DNA from: an uncultured Burkholderiales bacterium
GTDB taxonomy: Bacteria; Pseudomonadota; Gammaproteobacteria; Burkholderiales; Burkholderiaceae_C
Direction: 5' to 3'
Length of the DNA stretch: 64,000 nt
Assembly: GCA_903838355.1 (NCBI GenBank)
Contig: CAILYC010000012.1
Location: 1 to 64,000 of the forward strand
Shown: positions 1 through 8,660 of the stretch, one piece after another
How the letters are laid out: every line of letters starts with the position of its first letter
Numbering within the stretch: position 1 is the first letter of the stretch
Notes under the pieces: generated by a model
Seen by the model: the letters and a program-made list of their open reading frames with translations, nothing else
Told to the model about the DNA's origin: nothing
Databases searched by the model: none
Translations under genes and position numbers: made by a program

Positions 1-668
1 CGCACATCGATTCGCGGCGTGCTTACTACGACGAGTTGTCAAAACGCATCCGTATCCCGGGTATCGACAGTGTTGAGCGGGACACCTTATTTGACGACGA
101 AAAAATGCGCAGCGCAGGCATTCGGCTTGTCTACTCACCCCGCGCAGCCAGCGTCACAGGTCTAAAAGATGGCATCCTGTTAGAACTGGGGTTCGACGAT
201 ACCGCTCCCAACCGACCCGTCACCATCTCCTCTTGGGCTTTAGATTTCGCTTTTAACCGGGGCGTTGAAGTTGTCGACAACCGTGCCGCCGGTGTGCCTT
301 GCTACGCTCCGACTCACACGTTCGTCGAGAAGCTTCAAACCATCTCGACCAAGTACCGCCGTTTAGCTGAGGCTCAATAATTCCCTGGCAACTTTCTGCG
401 TCACTACTACGACGTTTATTGCTTGCTCGATCTACCCGAAGTTCAGGATTTCATGAAGGAGCAGGCGTATCAGGACCGAAAAGTGCAACGCTTTCGGTCT
501 GGTGATGAATTGGTGATCGCCAAGAATCCAGCCTTCACCCTGAACGATTCTCAGCAGCGAGATCTTTTTGCTCGGGAATACAAAAAATCCTCTGCGCTCT
601 ACTACCAAGGACAGCCGGATTTCGATCAGCTAATTGACCGCATCGGCAAGCATCTGAATTCAATGTGA
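1..668 (+). pseudogene. AbiEii-type nucleotidyltransferase toxin, C-terminal part, interrupted by an in-frame stop
   Basis: The frame is open from base 3 at the window edge and reads as the C-terminal half of an AbiEii/AbiGii-family nucleotidyltransferase, the toxin of type IV toxin-antitoxin (abortive infection) systems. Recognisable stretches are SVERDTLFDDEKMRSAGIRL, HTFVEKLQTISTKYR and, downstream, FLRHYYDVYCLL and ALYYQGQPDF. A TAA at 378-380 interrupts the gene between the KLQTISTKYR and FLRHYYDVY blocks, which are normally joined. The same frame then continues without a shift from 381 to the stop at 666-668. The simplest reading is one nonsense substitution (CAA to TAA would do it) in a recently working gene. 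The 5' part and any AbiEi antitoxin would lie upstream of the window. Readthrough cannot be excluded from sequence alone. Confidence 0.85.
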
Positions 669-1387
669 CGCCGTAACACGACTGACCGCAAACAGCCCGC
701 AGCACTCAACCCTTTTTCACTAAAATCCCGGGTGCTGCACTTCGCTGTTGAATCCGCCGTTATGAATGCTTGTATGGCACACAATTGTGATGACATATTT
801 GCATCTGTTGTTATTGATGGCTTAACTGGACACACCCAGCTCATTCGTTTTGAAAAAAGTAAATCTATCTTTACAACTGTATGTGTATTTCCTGCAAAAA
901 ACTGATCAAAGGCAGCGGCACCCTCAGCTGTCAGGAAAGATGCTCTAACGTACGTATCCACACCCAAGTCGAGCCCCCAATGATGGTGCGCCAAGCCTTT
1001 GACTATGTATTCACCTAGTGGTTCCTGGCTACCGCCATCAAAGGGTACCGTGGTCTCCTGCACCCATGGCGACCCGTTGATTGAACGCAACACAGATCGA
1101 AATCCCAAGGTTATCAGCCTGTGCAGCGACTTGTTTCTGGCCAACATCCTCTCAACCGCCAAGAGCGCTTCCTTTGCTCGTTCATGCTGCGCACCAAAAG
1201 GCATTACTGCCGTCAACGCGTGTTCCAACTTCGATTTCTTGTGGTTGCACTCCTGACATGCGCCCACCTTTGGCAGGTTCGCTCGTAGGTCCAGAGGGAA
1301 GAAGCCACGTGCAATGACGTGATCTGCGGTGGTGGAGCCAGCCACGCCGCAATAGGTGCATGGACCGCTCTTGAAGGCTTTACCCAT
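626..1387 (-). CDS. HNH endonuclease-like protein with a four-cysteine zinc site
   Basis: A protein of 253 residues if it starts at the ATG at 1387. An alternative ATG at 1432 adds 15 residues but sits almost on a -10-like sequence of the same strand. The N-terminus carries CTYC (C10, C13), then ADH (D22, H23), then CQECN (C44, C47, N48) followed by a lysine-rich helix. This is the layout of zinc-bound HNH nucleases such as those in mobile elements and restriction or defence systems. The remaining about 190 residues are not recognised. The last 40-50 residues look low-complexity, and the 3' end overlaps the end of the AbiEii pseudogene by 43 bp on the opposite strand, so the original stop may have been lost. 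The gene is divergent from the ATPase at 1474. Its target and role are unknown. Confidence 0.6.
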   Translation of the reverse strand: MGKAFKSGPCTYCGVAGSTTADHVIARGFFPLDLRANLPKVGACQECNHKKSKLEHALTAVMPFGAQHERAKEALLAVERMLARNKSLHRLITLGFRSVLRSINGSPWVQETTVPFDGGSQEPLGEYIVKGLAHHHWGLDLGVDTYVRASFLTAEGAAAFDQFFAGNTHTVVKIDLLFSKRMSWVCPVKPSITTDANMSSQLCAIQAFITADSTAKCSTRDFSEKGLSAAGCLRSVVLRRHIEFRCLPMRSIS

Positions 1388-1415
1388 TAAACATGCCCCG
1401 CCAGGAAGTACGTTG

Positions 1416-1444
1416 TTGCAAGTCAACGACATAAATTGTATACT
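1416..1444 (+). promoter_or_regulatory. Candidate sigma70 promoter for the DUF4143 ATPase-NACHT unit
   Basis: TTGCAA (1416-1421) and TATACT (1439-1444) are separated by exactly 17 bp, and the start codon at 1474 lies about 23 nt beyond the expected transcription start. A perfect 10-bp palindrome, GTAAATTTAC, lies at 1450-1459, just downstream of the -10 box, and could be an operator. This is inferred from hexamer match and spacing only. Confidence 0.5.
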
Positions 1445-1473
1445 ACAAAGTAAATTTACTCAGCGATATACAA

Positions 1474-2724
1474 ATGTCGTATAACCGCCCTCACCTTAGG
1501 ACGCTCCAGGCTCGACTCGATGAACCTCCCAAGTTCATGATCGTTGTAGCTGGACCGCGTCAAATTGGCAAGTCGACCATGGTACGCCAGGCTCTTGCCG
1601 GACGCCCCTCTACCTTTGAAGCCGCGGATCAGTCAGCCACAGTGACTGTTGACCCATTCAGTGACACAGCCAGCACCATCCTGGGAGAGCCAGGGGCAAA
1701 AGCAACTGAGAAATGGATCATCGACAAGTGGACACAGGCACGCGCCAAAGCCCGGTCGCTGCCCTGGGGGCAATGCCATGTCCTGGCCATAGATGAGATT
1801 CAGAAAATCCCCAGATGGTCAGAAGTTGTCAAGGGACTTTGGGATGCAGACCGCGCTGAGCAGGTTCCCCTGCACGTTGTGCTTCTGGGGTCTTCGCCAT
1901 GGCTCATGCAGAAGGGTCTGACTGAAAGCCTAGCTGGACGCTATGAGCCCATCCACATGTCGCACTGGTCCTACAGCGAGATGCAGGAGGCTTTCGACTT
2001 TTCACTGGACGAGTACATCTATTTCGGGGGCTACCCGGGTTCGGCCAGCCTGATCCGCGACGAAACCCGCTGGAGACAGTATGTCCGTGATGCCCTGATC
2101 AAACCCAACATCGAGAGTGACATCCTGCAGATGACCCGGGTTGAAAAACCTGCGCTCTTGAAGAACCTGTTTGAACTGGGCTGCGGAGCCTACTCTGGTC
2201 AACTGATCTCCTTGACTAAATTGCTCGCCCAACTCCAGGATGCAGGCAACACGGTCACCCTGGCCCATTACCTAGACTTGCTCTCACAGGCAGGCTTGCT
2301 GACGGGCCTGCAGAAGTACGCGGGGCAAGAGCTGCGCAGGCGAGCCTCACCACCCAAATTCAATGCCCACAACACTGCCTTGATTTCAGCTCAGGCTAAG
2401 TACACGTTTGAGCAGGCTAAAAACGACCGCACATACTGGGGACGCCTGGTTGAAAGTGCTGTTGGCACACATCTGATCAACAACAAGCCCGAAAACTCCA
2501 ACTTGTATTACTGGCGAGAGAGCCCCAGTGAAGTGGACTTCGTTCTGACCTATGGCGAAAAACTGCTCGCCATCGAGGTCAAGAGCGGGGAGGGCTACGC
2601 TGCCCCCAAAGGCCTGCAGGTCTTTGCTGACAAATTCAAAAATGTCACCCCGATGGTGGTGGGAGCCGATGGCGTTGCCATTTCCGACTTCCTGTTGCAA
2701 CCGGTTGAAAGCTGGATGAAGTAA
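1474..2724 (+). CDS. ATP-binding protein, AAA_14 ATPase domain with DUF4143 C-terminal domain
   Basis: A 416-residue protein of the AAA_14/DUF4143 type. Seen: Walker A GPRQIGKS at residues 27-34, Walker B VLAIDEIQ at 103-110, and a sensor strand VVLLGSS near 135-141. After a helical linker, the C-terminal region has EVDF (D355) followed by IEVKSG (E368, K370), the D...ExK pattern of the PD-(D/E)xK fold that DUF4143 proteins usually carry. Members are widespread, often in variable regions, and poorly characterised. Here the stop codon directly touches the ATG of the NACHT gene, so the two are surely co-transcribed and probably translationally coupled. That suggests the pair work together, with this protein as a possible regulator or loader. 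The family call is firm, while the defence role is inferred from context. Confidence 0.85.
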   Translation: MSYNRPHLRTLQARLDEPPKFMIVVAGPRQIGKSTMVRQALAGRPSTFEAADQSATVTVDPFSDTASTILGEPGAKATEKWIIDKWTQARAKARSLPWGQCHVLAIDEIQKIPRWSEVVKGLWDADRAEQVPLHVVLLGSSPWLMQKGLTESLAGRYEPIHMSHWSYSEMQEAFDFSLDEYIYFGGYPGSASLIRDETRWRQYVRDALIKPNIESDILQMTRVEKPALLKNLFELGCGAYSGQLISLTKLLAQLQDAGNTVTLAHYLDLLSQAGLLTGLQKYAGQELRRRASPPKFNAHNTALISAQAKYTFEQAKNDRTYWGRLVESAVGTHLINNKPENSNLYYWRESPSEVDFVLTYGEKLLAIEVKSGEGYAAPKGLQVFADKFKNVTPMVVGADGVAISDFLLQPVESWMK

Positions 2725-5700
2725 ATGGTCTTTGTCCCCCGTAGCGTCAAGCAGCTCTCACAATTGCCCGACGGTGGATCAGACACCGAGGCGGTGGGCG
2801 TGGAATCGCTGAGGTCAGTCCCAGCATGGGTTTTGCTGGGAGAGCCTGGTGCGGGAAAAAGTGAGGCCTTCAAATCCGAGGCGCAATCCGACAACGGCCT
2901 TCGCTTGACGATTGCTGAGTTCGTTGACAGCGATATCGATGAGGCATGGAAAGACAAGTGCCTGTTCCTCGATGGGTTGGATGAAGTTCGTGCAAGTGCT
3001 ACGACTGCATCCATACTGGTTCAGGTCAAATCCAAACTCAGGAAACTGGGATTGCCCAATTTTCGGATCGCTTGCCGTGCAGCAGACTGGTACGGGCAAT
3101 CGGATCTTGAAGAGATCATTGGAGCTTCGCCAAATGGAAAGCTCCCGACTTACACCCTGGAGCCTCTGACGACCGCAGACATCAAGCGGATTCTGAAAGA
3201 CAATTTCAACAGATCTGACGCTGAGAACTTCATCGCGCAGGCAAAAGCTCACGGGATCAACGCCCTGCTGAGTAACCCCCAAACGCTTGGACTGACCGTC
3301 AAAGCACTCGGGGGAAAGACTTGGCCAAGCAGTCGAGATGAGACATACCGGCTTGCGTGCGAAGCTCTCGTCCAAGAGGAAAACCGTAAGCACCGCGACC
3401 AAATCCGTTTTCAGCCGGTGCTCAAGGGCGCACTCTTGGAGAGCGCTGGCCAGGTCTTCGCCACTTTATTGTTGGCAGATAAGTCAGGTGTCGCATTGGA
3501 CCTGTCAGCTCAAGACGACCGATTCCCTGCACTGAACAATCTTGAACCAAGCTCACCTGAACAAGCGGCTATGACGTTGGGCACGGCCCTCTTTGTGCCA
3601 TCCACTTCGAATGATCAGCGACTAGAGCCAACACACAGAAGTGTTGCCGAATATTTGGCAGCCGATTGGCTGGGCAAACAGATCGACTCACGCGGGCTTG
3701 CGCTAAAAAGAGTGCTCAATCTCATGCTTGGATTTGACGGCAAAGCAGTAGCAGGTCTGCGTGGCCTGTACGGCTGGCTGGCACTGAAGAGTCTCAAGGC
3801 ACAACATGGGTTGATCAAAAATGATCCACTGACCGTTGCACTCTACAGTGATCCCCACCCAATGGATGTGGAAGCGAAGAGGCTGCTTTTGCAGGAAATC
3901 TATTTCCAGACTCACGCTAACCCGTCGGTACTCTGGGATCTGCGAGGTGCAGAAAATCTTTATGCGCTCTTCCAAGTAGAACTTCGAGATGAATACTTGG
4001 CGGCACTGCAGGACCCCAAACGAGATGACGCCACACAGACCTATGTGGTTTTCATCCTCAAGGTGCTCAAGCAATCAGCCGCTCAGACGCAGTTGACCAA
4101 CGAACTGCGAGAGGTTGCTGCAGATGGAACTCGCTGGGAGCGAGTAAGGCGGCATGCGCTGGAGGCTTGGCTTGAGTGCGGCGTAACGGATAGTCAAGCC
4201 ATCGAATTCCTGGATCACCTGAACCAAGGCAAGATCGCCGATCCAGATGAAGATCTCGCTGGGATCCTGTTAGGCAAGCTCTTTCCCAGAGCCGTCTCTG
4301 GCTCACAGGTCCTGAGCTACCTTCACCTCCCCAAAAGCAAGATCTTGGGGATGTACCAGCACTTTTGGGCCTATGAATTTCCCAAGACAGTTCCTGTAGA
4401 CGATTTGCCTTTCGTGCTCGATCAATTGGCACAACGCAGCGACTTGAAATCATTGAACTGGGAGAAGTTTCATATTTCGCGCACGCTGGCCGCACTAGTT
4501 GCTCGCGGTGTTCAAGTGCATGGCGACAAAATCCCTGACACACAACTCTTCACCTGGCTGCACATTGGCACGGATGAATATGGGGAGCGGCGGCATGAGC
4601 CGGAGTTCCACAAAACCATCACTCAGTGGTTGATCGATAGACCTGAGCGTTACAAGGGTCTCCTAGGTGTTTGCTTTGAACGAAATGAATCGGCTCCCTC
4701 GCCGCTCAATGGCTTGTTCAACGACTCACAGATTCTTCGTGGGATACCAGCTCCAGCAGACATTGGACTGTGGCATTTCCAGAACATCGACTGCACCTCA
4801 AACGAGGCCTTGTCCAAGGAGCACCTGGCTGAAGCCATGCGTGCCTTGTGGTCCGATCATTCTTCACCAGTGCTCACTTTTGACATGGTGCTCGAATGGG
4901 CGGGCGATGACCCAGTTAAATCTAGCTGGTTAGAACCTCTACTAGCCTGGGAATTTCCAGAGTGGCGCAAGACTCAGAATCATTCCATTCAACAACGTCA
5001 GCGCGAGCAATCCGATATCAAAAGAGAGCGAAGCGTCAACCTAGCAGCCAAATTACCTGCCATCCGATCAGGTCAAGCACACCCTGCACTGATGGGTGAA
5101 TTGGCAGGCGTTTGGTTAAACCGTTACTCAGACAGTCGTGGCGAGACACCGCTCGATCGGTTCAAGACCTATTGCGATAACTATGTCGATGTGTATGAGG
5201 CTGCGAAAGCTGGAATGCCAGCTTGTATCAAGCGCAGTGATCTTCCTTGCGTCAAGGAAATCATCGATCTGAATCTGAAACAGCAATCTCACTGGATTCG
5301 AGCTGCATGTCTTCTTGGTATGGAGCTGAGCTGGACGGAGAATCCAAGTGCGATCGATTTAATGGATAGCAGCACACTAGAGAAAATGGTCTGCTTCAGA
5401 CTGACCGATGGCACTGAAACGCCCCCCGAGTGGTTCTTGCATTTGGTCAGTAACATGCCCGAGCTGGTGGCAAAGGTGCAGATCACCTACGCAAGTGAGA
5501 GCTTCAAAGCTCAGAAGGAATACGTTGATGGGATCTATCCGTTGGCCAGGAATGCGACATACATGAAGGTCGCCCGTCTTTCCGTACCGGCTTTGCTTCT
5601 CAGTTTCCCAACTCGAAACAGGTCAAATCAGCTCAATCAGCTTAATTCATTACTGAGATCTGCACTCAAGTATCAGATGCCCGAGCTCCCAACAATCGTG

Positions 5701-6747
5701 GCAAAGAAGCTCAAGCTCAAATCCCTTGACCCGGGCCAGCGGGTGTACTTCTTGCTCACGGGGATGCTCATAAATCCAGAACAGTACGAGCAAAAGCTCT
5801 GGGACTTCGTTGGTGAGTCTTGGCAACGCATACAGCACATCTCCGACTTCCTAGGCAGCCGTCTAAGTGACTTGCCCATGGATTTCACTTTGAGTGCCAA
5901 TACGTTTGGGAAGCTCATTGAAATTCAAACGCCGTTCGCAGAAGTCGATTGGCCAATGGGTGGTGGAGCAGTCAGCCAAGCGATGAACCTAGGTGACCAT
6001 ATTAAAGGACTTATCGGCAAGCTGACCGCCTTAGGTACCTTGAAGAGTCTGGAAGAGATCAACCGACTTCTAGAGCTCACTAAGCTTGAGAAAATCAAAC
6101 GCCATCTGCTCAGCAGCAAACACGAGATCATTCAGCGGCTGCGGGAAAACACGTTCTGTCACCCCAGCCTTACCAACGTAGCGACGATCCTAAGTAACAA
6201 GTCTCCAATAGGTCCTGCTGATCTGCAGGCCATTGTGTTGGACCATTTAGATCAAATTGCAACAGATATTCGAACCAGCAACAGCGATCTATTCCGCCAA
6301 TTTTGGACAGAAGGCGCTGAGAACAAGCACAAGTCTGAAAACAGCTGCCGGGACGCACTACTTGCCTTGCTGAGAGGCCACCTCGAACCGTTTGGTATTG
6401 ATAGTCAACCGGAGTTCGACTACGTCAATGACAAACGCGCGGACATCCGTGTCTCATACCGCAACTCGATTACTGTTCCCATAGAAATCAAAGGTGAATG
6501 GCACGCAGAGCTTTGGACGGCCGTGCAGGGTCAGCTGATCCCGCAGTACACCACTCAAAAAGAAACCGAGGGAATCGGGATCTACTTGGTGCTATGGGTT
6601 GGAGGATCCGAACAGCCGCCAGCAAGGGACGGTGGCAAAAGACCTCTGACCTCAACTGAGCTCAAATTAAGACTTCACAGCCATCTGCCCAAAGACATTC
6701 AGCAGCAAATCGCAGTGCGCGTCGTCGACGTGACTCGACCTAATTGA
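2725..6747 (+). CDS. Large NACHT-type STAND NTPase with C-terminal PD-(D/E)xK nuclease-like domain
   Basis: A 1340-residue protein starting on the base after the stop of the upstream ATPase. Seen: Walker A GEPGAGKSE at 39-47; a NACHT-style Walker B LFLDGLDEV at 80-88 with the paired acidic DGLDE; an arginine-bearing sensor strand (IACRAADW, 115-122); and a PTHRSVAEYLAADWL segment, the conserved helix seen late in many NACHT modules. Residues about 350-1180 are long, Leu-rich and helical-looking with no domain I recognise, and may be a sensor. The C-terminus has ADIRV (D1240), then PIEIKGEW (E1254, K1256), matching the D-x(n)-ExK core of PD-(D/E)xK nucleases. Bacterial NACHT and Avs proteins are antiviral STAND NTPases, usually with the effector at the N-terminus; here the order is reversed. 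No membrane segment is visible. The ATPase call is firm, the nuclease call good, and the antiviral role inferred. Confidence 0.85.
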   Translation: MVFVPRSVKQLSQLPDGGSDTEAVGVESLRSVPAWVLLGEPGAGKSEAFKSEAQSDNGLRLTIAEFVDSDIDEAWKDKCLFLDGLDEVRASATTASILVQVKSKLRKLGLPNFRIACRAADWYGQSDLEEIIGASPNGKLPTYTLEPLTTADIKRILKDNFNRSDAENFIAQAKAHGINALLSNPQTLGLTVKALGGKTWPSSRDETYRLACEALVQEENRKHRDQIRFQPVLKGALLESAGQVFATLLLADKSGVALDLSAQDDRFPALNNLEPSSPEQAAMTLGTALFVPSTSNDQRLEPTHRSVAEYLAADWLGKQIDSRGLALKRVLNLMLGFDGKAVAGLRGLYGWLALKSLKAQHGLIKNDPLTVALYSDPHPMDVEAKRLLLQEIYFQTHANPSVLWDLRGAENLYALFQVELRDEYLAALQDPKRDDATQTYVVFILKVLKQSAAQTQLTNELREVAADGTRWERVRRHALEAWLECGVTDSQAIEFLDHLNQGKIADPDEDLAGILLGKLFPRAVSGSQVLSYLHLPKSKILGMYQHFWAYEFPKTVPVDDLPFVLDQLAQRSDLKSLNWEKFHISRTLAALVARGVQVHGDKIPDTQLFTWLHIGTDEYGERRHEPEFHKTITQWLIDRPERYKGLLGVCFERNESAPSPLNGLFNDSQILRGIPAPADIGLWHFQNIDCTSNEALSKEHLAEAMRALWSDHSSPVLTFDMVLEWAGDDPVKSSWLEPLLAWEFPEWRKTQNHSIQQRQREQSDIKRERSVNLAAKLPAIRSGQAHPALMGELAGVWLNRYSDSRGETPLDRFKTYCDNYVDVYEAAKAGMPACIKRSDLPCVKEIIDLNLKQQSHWIRAACLLGMELSWTENPSAIDLMDSSTLEKMVCFRLTDGTETPPEWFLHLVSNMPELVAKVQITYASESFKAQKEYVDGIYPLARNATYMKVARLSVPALLLSFPTRNRSNQLNQLNSLLRSALKYQMPELPTIVAKKLKLKSLDPGQRVYFLLTGMLINPEQYEQKLWDFVGESWQRIQHISDFLGSRLSDLPMDFTLSANTFGKLIEIQTPFAEVDWPMGGGAVSQAMNLGDHIKGLIGKLTALGTLKSLEEINRLLELTKLEKIKRHLLSSKHEIIQRLRENTFCHPSLTNVATILSNKSPIGPADLQAIVLDHLDQIATDIRTSNSDLFRQFWTEGAENKHKSENSCRDALLALLRGHLEPFGIDSQPEFDYVNDKRADIRVSYRNSITVPIEIKGEWHAELWTAVQGQLIPQYTTQKETEGIGIYLVLWVGGSEQPPARDGGKRPLTSTELKLRLHSHLPKDIQQQIAVRVVDVTRPN

Positions 6748-7084
6748 TCCGTCCACTTAAAAAATATTTGCTTGAATCGCCCCGGGTTTCGAGGAGTACG
6801 TCTTTCGGCGCGCAGGAGCGGGCCGTGTTAAGAAAGACCCTACGCTAATTTTTCCGCAAACGTCAACATGGCTACGCCACGGCCCAAATACCTCAACAAG
6901 ATGGGCTCGGGGACAGCGTCTGCGCCACACCAAACGATAGCGGTTTGAACGAGTTTCTTTCCAAGGGGTCCGGCGGTTTCCAAGGGTAGTCCGAAGACCA
7001 AAAAGCTCGGCTCGACCATGGGGGCAAAGAAGCGCGAGGCGGTTCAAAACTTGACTTACGGCCAAAAGCACGCGTTCATTGGTA
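6748..7084. other. Flank of the accessory region, no recognised gene
   Basis: This stretch follows the NACHT gene. The only sizeable frame is a 112-codon minus-strand one (6757-7095) with an arginine-rich, unfamiliar product that overlaps the end of the small membrane ORF at 7085. I see no domain, terminator or repeat. It may be decayed DNA. Confidence 0.4.
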
Positions 7085-7279
7085 TCAATGCGCATTCATG
7101 GGTACCGACTCCACACTTTTTGTATGGGTTGAATGGTTTGAGGTTCCAAATGTGACCATAAGCAGCAAAATCAGTCCGAAAAATATGAATCCAAAAACAC
7201 CTTTGACTAGAGCGAATACGAGTCTTAGCCCAGCCAAAGCTAGCGGAATCATGGCTAACAGAATCAAGATCTGAATCAC
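7085..7279 (-). CDS. Small hydrophobic membrane protein, hypothetical
   Basis: A 64-residue frame from a GTG at 7279. Residues about 3-45 are almost entirely hydrophobic (LILLAMIPLALAG, then a second run ending FFGLILLLMVTFG), which would make one or two membrane spans, and the tail is short and polar. No Shine-Dalgarno is visible before the GTG, and no relatives are recognised. Its position beside the defence-like pair is suggestive, because small membrane proteins are often defence effectors, but it is on the opposite strand and could be chance. Confidence 0.3.
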   Translation of the reverse strand: MIQILILLAMIPLALAGLRLVFALVKGVFGFIFFGLILLLMVTFGTSNHSTHTKSVESVPMNAH

Positions 7280-7856
7280 GTGTGCCTATGAGGAGGTTAT
7301 TGCTGCGAACCCTACTTGACGCCAGTCCGAAGCCTGCAAGGAATCCAAACTCGTGATTTGCAGCGATTGAGACTGAATCGCGACATTTGAAGCTTCAAGC
7401 TAACCATTGAGAAGCTCACCCAATGAGCTTTCAGTTCTCTTTTGCTATCCAATGCCACAAAAAAACTGATTGATTCGTCCGCACGTAAGTCATTGATTTA
7501 TATAGGTGTGACAGGCGTGCCTTCCGGACTTCGGCCTGCGCTGGGTGGGGAGGGTCGGAGAGAGAATACGCAAACGGAGAGTAAAACGCGCCGGTTACTG
7601 GCAGAAATGCATCTCTCCGTAGTCCGCAAGAACCCGCAGGAACCCGCGCAAACACGCGGTAGTAGGCAAAAAAAAGCCAACCGGTTAGGGTTGGCTTTTA
7701 AGGTATTGGTGGGGGCGGGGAGGACTGAATCAAGGTCACAACGATGGGGCCAAAGCGTTCAGCATCAAGGCCATCGCGTGAAGGGATCTGCGAGGAAAAG
7801 GAGAGACCTTGTTGCGTCCCGCCAACGCAAGACGGCGTGCGTTGAACCCAACAACA
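7280..7856. other. Right flank of the accessory region; gene-poor, ends with a hairpin terminator
   Basis: No convincing coding frame. A GAGGAGG purine run near 7290 looks like a strong ribosome binding site but precedes only an 18-codon frame from a TTG. At 7673-7700 there is a clear terminator hairpin. Just past it, at 7706-7732, the minus strand reads like a tRNA 3' end (CCCCGCCCCCACCA), but no tRNA can be folded around it. This is the likely junction between accessory DNA and the conserved xth-pyrE core. Confidence 0.4.
7671..7702. terminator. Bidirectional-looking Rho-independent terminator
   Basis: An AAAGCCAACC stem pairs with GGTTGGCTTT around a GGTTAG-type loop. An A-run lies on the left and TTTT on the right, so it could work on both strands, including for the minus-strand xth gene ending at 7857. 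Confidence 0.75.
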
Positions 7857-8660
7857 CTAAAGCGTGAAATCATAGTCCACCCCCAAAGGGGCGTGGTCAG
7901 AAAAACGCAGGCCCTTGAAGACAAAGGCGCTTTGGGCTTTGTGGGCCAAGCCCGGGGTGGCCAGTTGGTAGTCAATGCGCCAACCCACGTTCTTGGCATA
8001 GGCTTGACCGCGTTGGCTCCACCAGGTGTAGGCCTCGTCGCCTTGCTCGGGATAGAGGTGTCGGTAAACATCGACCAAGCCTGTGGTGCTCAGCAATTGC
8101 GTCAGCCAGGCACGCTCCTCAGGCAAAAAGCCCGAGTTTTTCAAGTTGCCCTTCCAGTTTTTGAGGTCAATGGGGTGGTGGGCAATGTTCAAGTCCCCCA
8201 TCAAGATGAACTCCCGCTCTTTGGACAAGGCCAACAAATGGGGGTAGACGATGTCCAAAAAGGCGTATTTCGCGGCTTGGCGCTCGTCTCCACTCGAGCC
8301 ACTGGGAAAGTAGGCGCTGATCAAGCTCACGCGCTGGCCTTTGCGGTCAAAGCGTTTTTCAATCCACCGCCCCTCTGCATCAAACTCGGGGTTGCCCAGG
8401 CCCACCAGGGTCTCGGTGGGCTTGGCGTGGGTGTACAGACCGACACCCGAATAGCCTTTTTTCTCGGCATGGTGAAAGTGACCCGCCAGGGACTGGCCTT
8501 GAAGGTTCACCGCGATTTTCATGTCCTCGCTCATGTCGGCTTCTTGGGCTTTGAGTTCTTGCACACCCACGCCGGTGCACGCTTGGGTTTGCAGCCAGTC
8601 AAAAAACCCTTTGCTGTGGGCCGAACGCACGCCGTTGAGGTTTGCCGAGATGATGCGCAT
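7857..8660 (-). CDS. xth: Exodeoxyribonuclease III
   Basis: A 267-residue member of the exonuclease III/AP endonuclease family, which nicks DNA 5' to abasic sites and degrades 3' ends in base excision repair. Seen: N7 in the N-terminal SANLNG motif, QE (Q34-E35) for metal binding, the SAYFPSG loop (Y117), GDLN (D156, N158), WRIDY (D230) and the catalytic SDHAP (D255-H256). The open frame runs further upstream to 8915, but the ATG at 8660 gives the family's usual N-terminus and has AAAGG nine bases upstream. It is divergent from pyrE, as in other Burkholderiales. Confidence 0.95.
   Translation of the reverse strand: MRIISANLNGVRSAHSKGFFDWLQTQACTGVGVQELKAQEADMSEDMKIAVNLQGQSLAGHFHHAEKKGYSGVGLYTHAKPTETLVGLGNPEFDAEGRWIEKRFDRKGQRVSLISAYFPSGSSGDERQAAKYAFLDIVYPHLLALSKEREFILMGDLNIAHHPIDLKNWKGNLKNSGFLPEERAWLTQLLSTTGLVDVYRHLYPEQGDEAYTWWSQRGQAYAKNVGWRIDYQLATPGLAHKAQSAFVFKGLRFSDHAPLGVDYDFTL

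Noticed and set aside
6757-7095. 112-codon minus-strand frame after the NACHT gene
   Set aside because: Arginine-rich, no recognisable domain, overlaps the small membrane ORF, no clear ribosome binding site; kept only as part of the gap description.
7700-7760. tRNA-like 3' end on the minus strand (CCCCGCCCCCACCA)
   Set aside because: The would-be T-loop reads TTCAGTC and its stem does not pair; no anticodon arm or acceptor partner can be found upstream.
7442-7867. 141-codon plus-strand frame over the terminator and into xth
   Set aside because: Crosses a terminator hairpin and the end of xth, and its product is unlike any protein.
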